Source: Eumeta japonica
Lineage: Eukaryota > Arthropoda > Insecta > Lepidoptera > Psychidae
Assembly: GCA_005406025.1 (NCBI GenBank)
Contig: BGZK01000003.1
Coordinates: forward strand, 1,116,001-1,180,000
Length of the DNA stretch: 64,000 nt
Direction: 5' to 3'
Shown here: positions 25,946 through 38,220 of the stretch, piece by piece
Position numbering within the stretch: the first letter of the stretch is position 1
How the letters are laid out: every line of letters starts with the position of its first letter
Made by a program: the position numbers and the translations under genes
Notes under the pieces: generated by a model
Databases searched by the model: none
What the model was told of the DNA's origin: nothing
The model's input: only the letters and a program-made list of their open reading frames with translations

Positions 25946-28489
25946 TTGCAAACAACAAGCATTCGTTTTTTTAGCTATACCTTTATATATCCAATATGAT
26001 ATATAGGCTCAAATATATATAGACATTTTTTTTGATATGCCTAAAGAGTTTAGACTTTTCTAGATACATATTCACTTTCGTGATATTATTTTTTTTCTAT
26101 TAATATGAAATGAAGTAATTATTCACGTAGACGTGTTTTGAATATTTTTAATATGTTTTTTACGAAAATTGAAACAATATTTTTTTAAGTTTAATACAAT
26201 GCTTTGCAATAAAATACTTATTCGTATAAAACTTAACTCGTATATAACAGCTATATTAAACTGAACCGAAGTTACGTGGATGAAAGTTGTAATAATATTA
26301 TAAATTTATTTCTTCACACTCGTCACAAAAACAATGAGACCTTCGTTAACACAATAGTCTTATTGTAAGAACATTAATTAATCTCGAAGCACATTATTTA
26401 GAATCATATTTCTGCTCGTTCTATATCAAAGCTTAATACGATTGTGATCTACTTTACAGAAAAATATATTGGAATTCATTCACCAAAAAACATCAACAGA
26501 AATAAAAGGCTGTGGATGAAAAACTGATGTTAATTCAAAAACGAAAAGTGTCTTAAAATACCAAAAAAAAAGTCTATGGTGTGATTGTCAAAATAATTAT
26601 GACGTCTAAAAATAAACACAAACATCGTCTTGTTCCGTAAAATGGCCTCTACACGAAAAGACTTCAGTTGTGTTCCGAATTTTTACCGACATCCAATTAT
26701 ACGGGAGTTCGCCTCGACCCGAACCGAATGAAAAAGTTACGTAAATAATTACCGGTATACATAAATCTTTTATACAGAAAAAAAACATGTTTTCGTAATA
26801 ACTACGCGACGTATAACGGCCTAACTCCCACGGTCCGCAACGAATATAACTTTGAATTCGTTTCAAAATTAAACGCCTCCGCTCGCACGAAACGTTAGTT
26901 TCGTCGGATATATAAAATATGGAAAAACAAATTAATATTAAATAAAATGCTAACAAGTTTGGCATCAATAACGTCGTACAGAAATACAAACATAGGCCAT
27001 GAAATATTGTACGAGGGTCACGTGACCCACTAATATGAGAACTTTACATTATTAGTAACAAAACACTGCTCAGGCATGTAGCTTGAGCATATCATTATTT
27101 CTGATGTCGATTCTAGATCCCATTCGATCCTAACGGATTTCACCGAAAACCGTCTCGATACCCATTCTGTACTCGAAATTACGGACTGTCAGCACGCACG
27201 GGGGCGCCCGCGTCAGCTCTATCTTCAAGTTCAGTGACTTCGTTGTTCGGGTTAATAATTCATTATAATTGTATTTGTACGTGCGCGAGTGACTTATTTT
27301 TCCCGACTTCACAAAATACGTGATGAAAGTACAGAAAAATGTAATAATACGTTACTCGATATTATACAAGGAATCTTACATTACGAGAGAGCACTCTATG
27401 AAAATGTAGAACAATTCAATTGTGCCCACCCTCTTTTCAGTAAATTGTATCGTATTTTCACAATTAACATTTTGAAAGAGTAGATTTGTATGTCGTTTCA
27501 GAACAAAAAAAAAATATAATTTCATTATTAAATTAATACACTGTATACACGGGCATATGCAAATACATACGTGCTCTCTCATGAGCCCTATCAATTTATT
27601 TATTAGGTCAGAAATCTTTTACCATGTACCTTTAACTTTTTAAGATAATATTATTCGTCCCTTCAAAAGATACATTTATAAACTAATTTATTAATGCTAA
27701 GCGTCATATACACAAATTTAAATATCAAAGTCTTTGTTAATATTATAGTAAATTGACCTTATTTCATCGTATTAACGAATTCGTAATTTTTATACACAGT
27801 TGACTGTACTTGTAAATTTTTATTGTAGAATCTGAATCTAGACTTGACTATAAAACAAGAAATCAAATTTTCAGTATTTCTTGTTTTTTCAATCTTTGTA
27901 TATTTGTTTATTCTGTTATCATCTTTATAAAATAATATATGTAAGAATTTAAATTTAGGTACAACAGTAGCGAAAGCTTGCATTGTTTAAATATTTTTTT
28001 AAACATGATTAATTGATAGAAATAGCAAAAAAAAATACATTCTCGCGTTTGACGTTTTATATGCTTCATTTATACTAGTCGTTAAGATTTTACTGCAATA
28101 CAGAAATAACTGTTGCTTATGACAATCGGAAATGAGGTTCGATCATTAAATTTCGCACCAGTAGAATTATATCAGATACAAAATCAAATCAAAAATAGCT
28201 TTACATCGTGAATATAATTGAAATTACACTTGACATATGTCATTAGCGATTGTTTTCGATATTTTAACAATCCAAATGCTGTTTCAAGTTTTACAACAAC
28301 ACTGAATAAAATTAAAAACTATTATTAGAAACAACAATTACAAACAATATTATGCCTGATGCGACTTACTAAGGGAAAGAATTAATATGTGTAACTTTAC
28401 AAGAGGAAACCGTACCTGTGATTTTGGGCTTTCCTCCAAAAGTAGAAAAGAAAACTGTGTATGTACCAGGAAAAAAAAACACTTTCCCG
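25946..28489. other. AT-rich sequence, no assigned gene
   Basis: A minus-strand frame of 127 codons (26606-26989) and one of 60 codons (27130-27312) lie in sequence with more CG than average, but neither shows a domain or a known family. I treat both as chance. The patch at 27120-27320 includes GCACGGGGGCGCCCGCGTCAG and may be conserved non-coding DNA. Confidence 0.35.
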
Positions 28490-28499
28490 TAAACCGATT

Positions 28500-28880
28500 T
28501 TCCTAATCTGCTAACCCGATTTCGGCCGGCCCACCGGCATCCCGAGAAATGCGTGGACGCCGACTGCGGTAGGCGGCCGTCTCGACTATTTAAAGCCGCC
28601 GTTTATGTAACGGCGGTGATAATGACATTGAGGTGTTACCCAGGTGGAGATACGTAGGTGTCGCACTTACCTTCTCCACTGGTAGCCACAGCAGCGCGCG
28701 AGCCGCCCGCCTTCCAGACCTCCAGGCAACTGCGCGCACCAGCGCCGGCCCGCGTGAGATCCGGATGGCTATTTTTAAACGAATCTCTTATAATTTTATT
28801 GTTTGAGCGAAAACCGTGCGAGGGCTACAAGCGCGAACGCCGCCCGCCAGCGCTCTAAGGTGGGTACATCTTTTTTTTAT
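28500..28880 (-). promoter_or_regulatory. GC-rich island with consensus splice donor (possible 5' exon)
   Basis: About 380 bp of GC-rich DNA. On the minus strand AAG|GTAAGT, an exact match to the consensus 5' splice site, puts an exon end at 28671. Upstream of it in that sense (28672-28760) the sequence is very GC-rich and contains one open frame (rich in R, A and L, ending WLPVEK), but I cannot assign a protein. It could equally be 5' UTR. TTTAAAAATAG (minus sense, near 28775) is a possible TATA element about 100 bp from the donor. A hairpin with 9-bp arms (ACCGCCGTT / AACGGCGGC) lies at about 28590-28614 on the intron side. Inference: first exon and promoter of a minus-strand gene whose other exons are not recognised in this window. 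Confidence 0.4.
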
Positions 28881-28889
28881 TTACAAATT

Positions 28890-29160
28890 TTTAATTTATA
28901 TGCATAGGATTTTCTTCGGTAACCCTTGCCAACCTGTCCATAACACAAGGTCGCTCGAAAGATTTATTCCGACAGTCTACTTTCATTCATCCTTTTCGGA
29001 TGGCAGAACCACTGTGAAATACCTCTTTCTACTATAGTCACTACATCTTCTTTCAAACAGCACCGCTATCTGACATCATTGTTTCTACATCCATGTTTAA
29101 AAAACACTCTGCACTTATTACGCAGCGATCGCTTCTCCACCGCAATAATTAGGTATTTTT
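28890..29160 (-). pseudogene. RTE-like LINE, 3' fragment 4
   Basis: On the minus strand: AVEKRSLRNKCRV, CRNNDVR-stop-RCCLKEDVVTIVERG, QWFCHPKRMNESRLSE, then a shifted DGKVGKGRP-like segment near 28910. It corresponds to the centre of fragments 1-3. Both ends are truncated, and the copy lies about 25 bp from a plus-strand SINE-like repeat. Confidence 0.75.
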
Positions 29161-29185
29161 TCGAATCTTTTGTAAGATATTCGAG

Positions 29186-29420
29186 GAATAAACGCGTAGG
29201 CGAGTCATCACCACCGCCCATGATATCTTGCAACCCCAAAGAAGTTACCAGCGCGTTGCTGGCCTCTTAGGAGGAAATATAATATCTAGTGAGTGAAGCG
29301 GTTTGATGGAAGAGGAAAGAGGTAGTGGGCCCTCAAATCTTTCACTCACTGGATGAAAAGCAACAGCGGAAGCTGCTACTTCACGTCCGTATTCTGTAAG
29401 CGTGTGGTATTTCACCCGTA
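29186..29420 (+). repeat. SINE-like interspersed repeat, copy F (most complete)
   Basis: Shows the family order best: GGCGAGTCATCACCACCGCCC, CAACCCCAAAGAAGTTACCAG, GCGTTGCTGGCCTCTTAGGAGG, GGTAGTGGGCCCTCAAATCT, TCACTCACTGGATGAAAAGC, GGAAGCTGCTACTTCACGTC, ATTCTGTAAGCGTGTGGTAT. Length about 235 bp. Confidence 0.8.
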
Positions 29421-29635
29421 GCTTATTATTATAGATATGTATATATTATTCTATATGTTTGTTTAGCTTCTTACTAATTTTTGAATAACAATAATTTTTA
29501 ATACATCATGACAATTGATAGATGATAAGTTAATCAGATAAATTTAATAATATTAAGAATTGTCAAAAATGAACACTCTTTATTTTTTCTAAATTTTCTT
29601 CATAATTCTACCAAAAGATTTAAAATGCATAAGAG

Positions 29636-29815
29636 TTGTTTTTTAAAATACGAGATCTCTGAAACTATTAGACCGATTGACTTGAAATTTTTCATTGTTA
29701 CTCTTTTTGGGACGTAGACGCTCACTAAGAACGAATTGTACGAAAATCCTTTCCAAAAAAAATTTATAATTTTATATCTACGCAGGCGGAGCCATGGGCA
29801 AAAGCTAATTACACT
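29636..29815 (+). repeat. Interspersed repeat ending in CGCAGGCGGAGCC...AAAAGCTA
   Basis: CTGAAACTATTAGACCGATT, then GAAATTTTTCATTGTTACTC, and the terminal block ACGCAGGCGGAGCCATGGGC followed by AAAAGCTAATT. This order (host of (A/C)CCGATT..., ending in a GCGGGCAAAAGCTAGT-like block) is a pattern I know from lepidopteran repeats. Confidence 0.55.
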
Positions 29816-29896
29816 ATAAAATAATGCTTCATATATCACTATAATACAAACGAAATCAATATGCATCATATTTAATTTATTATCGTCATCTATATA

Positions 29897-30830
29897 ATCT
29901 ATACATTGACACCTCTTTCCCAAAAGTGTAGACAGAGACCACAGATCTTCACATGATCTTTGCAAATGTCTCCTGCTATGTTGTTTTCCGTCGATCGCGT
30001 CATACAAGCCCGTCGGTATAGGGTGCTTATAATTTGGCCCTTGTTTGATATGCCACTGATTTGGCCTACATAAGATTTTTTTGGGCGAACTTTACAGAAC
30101 CTTCCATTATACACATCCACTGCATAAATTTGTTTTGTCGCTTTACATTTGTTTATGCCTTCCAGATGGCCAAACCACCGCAACGTGCTTTCATCTACAC
30201 TAGTCACTACATCTTCCTTCACACTACACCTCTGTTTGACTTCACTGTTTCTACATTTGTCTCTCAGAGACGCTCCACACATATTACACAGAGATCGGGT
30301 CTTCATTGCATAGATTCTGTTTTCATATTTTTTCTATCATACCCAACTTTCTCTACTATACATGAAAGTAATCATCACGACCCCGTTATAAATAGTCAAA
30401 TGCGCTTGTTGTGAAACACTTTTGCTAATATAATAGAAAGCAAGGCCCCATTCACTTCATTTCCTGCATTCACTCGTCTTTCAATATCCCTATCATATCT
30501 AATGTGTTATTTGTAAATACACTTACCAAGTGCACAAACATTTTTATTCCCTAACTCTTTCACTCTTTGAAAGAAGTAAAACACAGCTGAATGTATATAC
30601 GAATGTATATACGACATATACGAATATATCACATTCATTCATGCTTTTTCTTCTTTCGAACACCATGACCTTAGCATTCTTAACACTTACTTTCATACCT
30701 CTTTTTTTAAAAAGATCATTAATTTTAATTACTATCGCTTATAACATGCCTGTAACGTCGACAGCTCAAAGATTACTTGATCGTCCACGTACAGGAAACA
30801 TTTAACAGAAAGCTTACTCACTCTTAGTGT
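29897..30830 (-). pseudogene. RTE-like LINE, 3' fragment 3 including RT catalytic motif
   Basis: The minus strand carries a longer copy: LSVKCFLYVDDQVI (YVDD, about 30775-30805) marks the RT catalytic core, then KKRGMK-like sequence, VFERRKSMNE (about 30640-30665), RYDRDIERRVNAGN, VNGALLSI, a 135-codon open frame from 30306 with MKTRSLCNMCGASLRDKCRNSE, LRWFGHLEGINKCKATKQIY, DVYNGRF.KVRPKKSYVGQI, and the end ENNIAGDICKDHV, finishing with a GDIC-KDH block shared by the other copies. The family tail with ATAATAAA follows near 29880. Several frameshifts and stops interrupt it. Upstream endonuclease and most of the RT are missing by 5' truncation. Confidence 0.88.
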
Positions 30831-31640
30831 ACACCACGCTAGCAAATATTTCATTATATTATGGCAGTATTACAAAAGTATTAAATTGGCGGTACATAAA
30901 CAAGGCGCTCAACAAAAAAATACTATCGCTAAGAATATTTATCTGGCGACACCGGTATAGTCATAGAACTATACTTCAGGCTGTCTTACAATTCAACTCT
31001 TACGCTTCAATAAATTCTTCTCACGTCTCAAGCAATTCTCTACTGACTCTTTGTCTTTGTCTTTGCTTTTTAGAACGATCGCAACTCGCACCCCGGACGA
31101 CGAAATAGACGCGTCACCAAAAGCATTATATCGCTGCTTGCAGACTTTATATGTGTCGTTTTGGTTTTTGACAACGTTATCTAACGCTGAATAAAGTAAT
31201 GAGAATAGGTTCCCGTTTTCATTTTTGAATTTCCCTTAAAAACTAAAAATGCCACAAAAAAAAGTAAATCGACATTTATCAACGTTTCGGAGGCCTAGGA
31301 AGTTGTTTTAACAGTTTTATGACTATGGCCGATATCTTTGTCTATGTATGTATGGTGTGTGTGCGTGCTTACGTATGTGCCTGTGTATGTGTATATGTGT
31401 ATGTGTTATGTGCGTTTATGTATCTGTATGCTTAACAACAAAGAGTTTCATGCAATTTTGTCATTCAACCTTTAACCTTGATAAGACAAGTATTCTGAGT
31501 AAATTAAAACTTAATAAAATATTTGTTTCATGACTTTAATCTAATCACTTCCATTTCCTACAATATTACGTGAAATACAATACAAAATATAAAACTAAAT
31601 ACATGTTCTTAATCTGATTACTTAGTGCGATCAATCAAAC
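30831..31640. other. AT-rich spacer with GT-rich run
   Basis: No gene. An imperfect TATGTGTATG/TGTG run lies at 31343-31412. Frames of 61-93 codons here show no family features. Confidence 0.4.
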
Positions 31641-31649
31641 TCCGAAAAT

Positions 31650-33108
31650 AGTATCAAGAGAAGAAGTTAAGGGAAGGGGGCGAGGAAGACCAAGATTGAT
31701 TAAAACTGGTTTGAGAAGTCGTCCTAGGAAATTATTTCCAACATCAAATAACAGTGAAGTTATTTATGATGAAGAAAATACTAATAAATTTGCGGGAGTA
31801 GCTGAAATTGTACTGGACGATACCTTATAGTTTCCAGAAAGTAATAATTAAAAAAGAGCCGTTCAGTCTGATATTATAAGTTTATTAAAAAACGGTACCT
31901 GGAATATTGTAAAACGACCTCAAATGTCATTGGAAGTCGTTTAATATTAACCAATAAAAATAAATCACGTGGATCAATTGAAAAAAGAAAAGCTCGTGTT
32001 GTCGCAAAAGATTACAGTCAAGAATATGGTGTTGATTACAATCAACCATTTACTCCAGTTGCGAAAATGGAATCCATAAGACTTTTATTCGCTTTATCAA
32101 TGGAATTCGATTTGAAAATTAGACAATATTATGTAGTAACTGCATATTTAAATGCAATATTGAAGAAGACTGTTTTTTATGTAGATTCCAGATATGTTTT
32201 CTGATACGTTAAAACAATTTTCAATGACAATCAAGTTTCAGAAGAAAATAAAGTTAAAGCTTAAATTATGCTCAAATGTATAAAATAAAGATGTGTTGTT
32301 TGCGAATTAAAAATGGCTGATGTAAAGGATGAGTACATTTCTATAAATCAGATCAGATATATTATTAATTTACTTGATAAGTTTAAAATTAATGAATGTA
32401 ATCCAACGAAGACGCCAGCAGAATTACAAATAAAAAAAAAATTTACAGAAAAGGAAGAAGAAATTGATAATCTACTTCACAAAGAATATTTGGAAGATTA
32501 AAGTACTTAATTGTTGGAACTATACCAAACATTGCCAATACGGTATCAAGATTAGCTCAATTTGTTGAACGAAAAAACTTGGAATATTTTATACTAAACA
32601 AGATAAATCAATGTATGGTTATTGAGAAACTGACAGGGGAAGTTGTGTTATGGATAAACGATCATATTCTTATGTTTTCATTTTCACAGGGGGTGCTGTG
32701 AACTGAAAATCCCAAAAAACAACGAACAATTGCACTTCTTTCTACTGCATCAAAATATGTAAATTTATCAGAGACAGTGAAAGAAGCAGTATATTTAAAA
32801 GGATTGTTAACAGAAATAAAACAAGAAAAACTTTTAGAAATTAAATTATTAATGGATAATCGTGGAGCTGAACAATTAAGAAAAAATTACGTTTATCACG
32901 AAAAAACTAACCATATCGATATTCGTCATCACTTTGTGAGAGAGGAGGTTGAAAATGGAATTATTAAATTAAGTCATGTATCAACTAGTGAAATGACAGC
33001 AGATATTTTAAGTAAACGGCTTCCAAGGGAATTACATGACCAGTGTTTTCAAGGACTAGGACTTGCAACTATTTAAAATATTATTCATACTCATGTCTTG
33101 AGGGGGTG
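31650..33108 (+). pseudogene. Ty1/copia-type retrotransposon, 3' half of pol, decayed
   Basis: Pieces in order: an integrase-RT linker with GRGRPRLIKTG (about 31672); SLLKNGTWNIVKRP (about 31882-31921); RKARVVAKDYSQEYGVDYNQ then FTPVAKMESIRLLFAL, the RT N-terminal part (about 31988-32100); a stretch without the YVDD core, suggesting an internal deletion near 32200-32300; EYISINQIRYIINLLDKF (about 32327-32385); STASKYVNLSETVKEAVYLKG (RNase H, about 32740); LLMDNRGAEQL; HIDIRHHFVREEVENG; and STSEMTADILSKRLP, the conserved RNase H C-terminus, ending at 33076. Stops and shifts break it into fragments of 62 and 99 codons. Gag, protease and most of integrase are absent. A purine tract (GAGGGGG) precedes the LTR. 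Confidence 0.88.
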
Positions 33109-33310
33109 TGTTGAATATACAACACACTCGTTATTTATTTATTTTATTTAAAATATTGTTATTATTATTTCGTATAGTAATCTGTCAATTCAATTGTTTT
33201 TATTTTGATGATAGTTTTGACATATTCTATATCTTGTTAAGTAGTTAATAATATGAGATTGGTTCTTGATATATTATAAACCTGGAAGTTACTAATTTTC
33301 GTACGGCGCA
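33109..33310 (+). repeat. Probable 3' LTR of the copia element (end approximate)
   Basis: TGTTGAATATACAACA begins directly after the polypurine tract GAGGGGGTG and starts with the expected TG. TATTATAAACC at about 33270 could be the LTR promoter. The LTR end is not certain. No matching 5' LTR is present, so element boundaries cannot be set by LTR comparison. Confidence 0.6.
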
Positions 33311-34004
33311 CAGCATCGATGTTCTTGTTGTTCACGGCAATGAACAGGTGACTGTCACCAATTTCGTTACTGACATTGACACGACCGCGCTTGGATTCTA
33401 CAAATCAGTTATAAATAGTCGTCTTTCATAGTGTTTCATCGTCAAAAGCAATTTGAAGACGAGTGAGGCTGAACTGTCAAACTACACCTAAAATCGTAGA
33501 AAATCGTACTACGAAAATTTTCTCAACTTGAGGACACGCAATTTTTGAAATGATGTCACAATGTAAAAACAATTGACAGTTAGATGATAGAAATTGTATT
33601 CTACAACCAAATAGTTCCATTGTCAAATGTAGTAATTGCTTTTTAGATATTGGAAAGTAGCCAGTTCCAAAAAATTAATAGTGCGCCCCACGTATAAGCA
33701 TATTCGTAAAATTGGAAAGAAACTGACACTCTACACACTTGAATCGTAGGCATTTTGATTTACCAAATGCCAAAGCTATCTAAAGTAGTTATTATCAACA
33801 ATCGTCTCCGCCTCTATACACGTAGGATGGTTTGTTGGCTTAACACTTCAAAACGGAAAGCCAATCTATTAGACACTTTTTTTTCGATAATCTTAGCTCT
33901 GGATGATGGAGGCACAGAATCATAGCCCATAATCCGATATGGTTACTCTATGACGTACATCTGTTTTACACAAATATCCATACGTAGAGCACTGTTTTCT
34001 CTTG
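33311..34004. other. Unassigned sequence between two retroelements
   Basis: No clear gene. It contains TTATAAATAG at about 33407 with no good initiator at the proper distance. The last part could be worn 5' sequence of the Jockey-like element. Confidence 0.35.
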
Positions 34005-34047
34005 AGATCTACTAGTTGAATAGCAGGACTATTCAACTTGTAGATCT
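34005..34047. repeat. 19-bp-arm hairpin
   Basis: AGATCTACTAGTTGAATAG (34005-34023) pairs with CTATTCAACTTGTAGATCT (34029-34047) with a single T-T mismatch. The loop is CAGGA. It lies at the 5' edge of the Jockey-like LINE. Confidence 0.75.
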
Positions 34048-34079
34048 TCCATTGTGCTCAACATATGCGCTCCCCAATT

Positions 34080-35590
34080 GGCACCGGTTTTAACGCACCC
34101 AATTCTTTATACGTACTCTTTTGGCTTGGTGCCGGATTTCTGAAAGACCGCTCTGGAGTACTCCATCCCTAAGAAATGTGAAAACTCAGATCCGTTCAAT
34201 TACAGTCCTATCGCATTCTTTTTTCTCTAAAATGATGAAATCCGTTATCAACTGCCAGATTTTGGGCTACTTATAGAAATATCAGTTAACTAATGACCAT
34301 CTGTTCGGTTTTCAATGAGACGATCAGCTGGTGGTCTTCTCGTTATCTTGATCCACCGTTAGGCGAAATCAGGTGGAAGCATGAGAGAGACTTTTTCTAT
34401 AAGTTTTTGATGTAGCGAAGGCTTTTGGCAGTGTTTGGCAGAAAGCAATTATTTGCAGATCGGCAATGCAAGTGGATTGACAATTTCTTCATAGGACGGA
34501 GCACCAAAGTCACAATTGACCGTACATGCTCAAATTTCAAACCCATGAATGCTGGTAACTCTCAAGGCTGTGTAGTATCTACGAGTTTTTTCGTTTGGCT
34601 TACCGATGATTTACTGAAAATAAGGAACATTCATTGTTATACGGATGACATTACAGAGGACGCACCAATGGCTACACTAATATTTTCCCGGGATCGTGTT
34701 AATAAATGTCAAAAGAAATTTTTATCTCGAGGTACTTGTTAATCGAGACAGTCACAGAACAAATCTTAAAATGAGATTGAACTAACCTAGTCGATTTTAA
34801 CCCAAAAAAAACACAGAATTTGTATTTTTATGGTTACTTTCGTCTCTAATTTTCTATTCAGAAGCACTTCTCTTACTACCGCACTGAATGACGGGAGCCT
34901 TGGTGTCGACATATCAAAACATGTTAAGTTCCGCGATTACCTAAAAACAAAGTAGTTTTACATTGCTCGTTAAGTAATATAGATATGAAAACAAATAGTT
35001 TTTAAACACCTTGGGATGCTCAATAATGTGCGACAGTACATCAAGCCCAATCATCGCCGCACACTTAATAAGACACAGATCCGCTTACGTTTAGAGTAAG
35101 ATGATACTTCATCTCAATATCAACTCTTATCTATACGAGTAGATCGCATCTAATTTGGAGCGTTCTCGAATCTACGGTGGTCATGTAGTATTTGGCCAAC
35201 TCGACCTTTGATTTTACGAATTAGGGACGCAGCATTTTTGCGTATGCTTTATCGCAAATACTATAGGAAGTGCTCTGAGTACTATTCAACTTTATTAGTG
35301 CCGCTGAATTTCATCATCGTTACACTTGCCAAAAATACCATTATCACCATCTTTATAGTTGACGTTCCATCATCATACGCTTCGTGCGCATTTTTCTGCC
35401 ACATAGGGAATGATCTACTGTCAACCGTAGGTATTTCCAACGAATCAACGAAAGAATATACATTTTTTCTTAAAAGAATATACTCTTTACCTTGAATATA
35501 TACTGGCAATGCACAAGGGTTGAGGTTGTCCATGGCCAGGGTGACCATCTATTCTCCGGTCGCATCCATGCTCAATTACCCTTTAAAAAT
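34080..35590 (+). pseudogene. Jockey-like LINE reverse transcriptase, decayed
   Basis: Pieces in order: APVLTHLI-like start near 34080; SDPFNYSPIAFF (fingers, about 34190); HLFGFQ near 34290; QCKWIDNFFIGRSTKV (about 34456-34515); NAGNSQGCVVSTSFFVWLTD (about 34545-34610), the altered QGSVLSPTLF block; the catalytic HCYTDDITEDA with YTDD at 34638-34649; NPKKTQ-like sequence at about 34797-34820; and the C-terminal RDAAFLRMLYRKYYRKCSE (about 35225) with LVPLNF, finishing in FFLKRIYSLP (about 35465-35495) and HGRV-like sequence. Frames of 105 and 95 codons survive between stops. The endonuclease domain is not recognisable. Clade is from recognition of the motif set. Confidence 0.85.
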
Positions 35591-38220
35591 CTTATAAAAA
35601 AGCGGTAATTAAATAATCGCTTCTTAATCAGTTTTTTTTAGTAATCTATAATATGAAAATTCTGATGAACAAAATTTACCTATTTTTTTTTTAACTAAGA
35701 CTATTTTTATCTCCTTTGTAAAGGATCGTAGTTTCAAAAAGTAATTTCAACAAGGCGGTTAATTCTGAATGAAACCTCTTTGTTTGCCTATTATTTAATT
35801 CTGTTCTCCCGTTCCGATGTTTTTCAAGAGTAGATGGTGGGATAGAATACAAAAATATAGTACTAAAATTAGTCAAAAACAGAAAAAAAAATTACGAAAT
35901 CTTTCAAATTTATTACAGTCTTCAATCTGCCAGTGATCAGATTAACAACATTCCAAATTTTAGTTTGTCATTTCTGAAATACTAATGCAACGGCAACCCA
36001 AAGGAATACTTTCAACCAAGTTTCTGGTATAACCAAACTATGCAATCAGCTCACGTTTATTATGTTTACAAAAGATGTGCTTATAATGGACAGAAAATCA
36101 ATTGCAAGGAAGCTATTTCATCTCATTCAACAGCTTATTTATTTAGCTGAAACAAAAAATATATTTACCAAACAAGATATATTACAATTTATTATTCTTC
36201 CATTGTACACGAAGGTTTTCATGCACGATTTTTATGAAACAACCGCTGTTCCCTTAATATTACTCTCGTCGTGTTCTAATAAAATGTACATACCTATCAG
36301 CAAACGTTTCGTGCCATTGTTACATTATAACTCAAAGGAACGCAGAAATATGGAACACTCAGTCATACGAAAGCAATAATGTTTTCGTTGGTGAACCTAC
36401 ATAAATAATTTTGCGGGCGCAACACGTACTAAACTGCAATTCTTTGGCAATATTTTCTGAAGTATTCTTAAACATTTTGGGCTAGCAGTAAACAGAGCCG
36501 TTAGAGAATGTTATTTTCAAATAACAATATCGAATTTAGGACGTGCGGATATAAATAAATTGTACGTATATTTGTTATGTATGTACGTTTTCCAAAGAAA
36601 GTTTTAATGATACATTCATATTGTTGTTAAAATTATTAATTTGTAATTAATAATTGCATATTTCGTGCGAAGAATAAATTAGGAGTCAAGCCATAGGAAA
36701 ATTAAATTAAAAAAAAAAACGACCTTTTTAATTGTCATATTAATTGGTAACCGTTAACTGCCCATCTCGCTGAGCGAAAATTAAAATTTAGCGAGATTCA
36801 TACTTTTATGATAGAAATATAACGGTGACTCCCGCCCGTAAACATAAAATAAATTCCTTCACCTTTTACGTCCACCGATTTAAGTTTCACTCCTGATTAC
36901 AGTCCTGACTCTACTTTCGGTTTACGAATAGGTTATAAATTAAACTAGAAATTCATCATAATTTTTTGGGAATTCACACTTTACCGCTCGTTTGAACGGC
37001 TGTTTTCCCTCAAGAAGAACGAGCAAGAAACTTAAGGGCATTTCTTTTCTAATTTTATCATGCATAGCCAAAACAAATACAAAACCATTAATTAACAAAA
37101 TAGCCCGATAAGAAGTCGAGCCGCTTATACCCAAGGTTATTTGTCTTCTAAATATTCAAAAATTGTGAAGCACCCTTTTTTACTAAGTGATTGTTTAATA
37201 ATACTCTTAAATTTATATAAGAGTAAATCTTGTATATTCACAAGAACCTTATTGAACATGCGGACACAGAGCCGCCTAAATGAATTTGTGACTGTGCATA
37301 GTCCAGTAAAGTGTAAACAGTTTATTTTTAATTTTAGTATTGAATTTATGTCGATCACTATTGCTTTTAAACATTTATAATTTTTTTTTTACTTATACTA
37401 GAGTTTCATAAATGAATTAGGGATGCCAGGATTCCAATTTTCTTAAACTTATTTTTAAGAGATACACGAGGTCCGAGCTTGTAAATCGCGCGAACGGCTC
37501 GCTTTCGCAGCACGAAAATTCTATGAATATCAGATGCCATATGACATCACGCTAAGGAAACAGCCAAAATAAACTAATATAACAGTTTCGAATTCTGATA
37601 AATTTCTTATTTTATTGACTGCACAGACGGCAGAGCTAATAAGTTTTTCGCCGGCTTATTGATACGAAGACCCTATTGAAGTCTGTTATCTAAAGTGATT
37701 CCCGAGAACACGATATCATTAACAAAATTAAATTCGTCGTTACGAACTAAAATAGTTCCACATCCATTTGGAAGTGAGAATTTTACACTTTTTTAAAAAA
37801 TTTCAATTTTAATTCTACTGTTGGTTAGGATAATCCCAGTTCCGCTATCCATTTCAATCCCGGTACTGCTCTGTATTCTGTTGTATGTCTTATTCCAGTA
37901 TAAACTCTATCTAAGTAATGTATATCTAATATTACAATCCGATCAATCACTTGAATATGAAAGAATGAAATTATTAAAACAAAATAATGTTATTGTATTA
38001 ATAAGATTACATAAATTAAACTTAATTATGCATTCATTTCATCTTAGCAAGAAAATATTAATAAACAAAAGTTAGGAATGGAGCATACGCATTATTTCCA
38101 ATAGTGTCATTTTCATATTACCAAATGTGAGTTTCAAATGCCATAATATATAAACTAAAAAAATTAAATAAAAAATCTATGTATAGGTTATATGTTCAAA
38201 TGTTAATACAATAAATAGAG
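35591..38220. other. AT-rich unique sequence
   Basis: No gene. It contains a small AT palindrome at 36631-36655 (11-bp arms, 3-nt loop). The longest frame (105 codons, 36062-36379) has no family features. Confidence 0.4.

Noticed and set aside
26606..26989. 127-codon minus-strand open frame
   Set aside because: No domain, no family resemblance and irregular composition. Length is plausible by chance in a CG-containing patch.
30061..30805. Plus-strand frames of 117 and 91 codons
   Set aside because: They are antisense to RTE-like fragment 3, whose minus-strand translation carries the YVDD motif.
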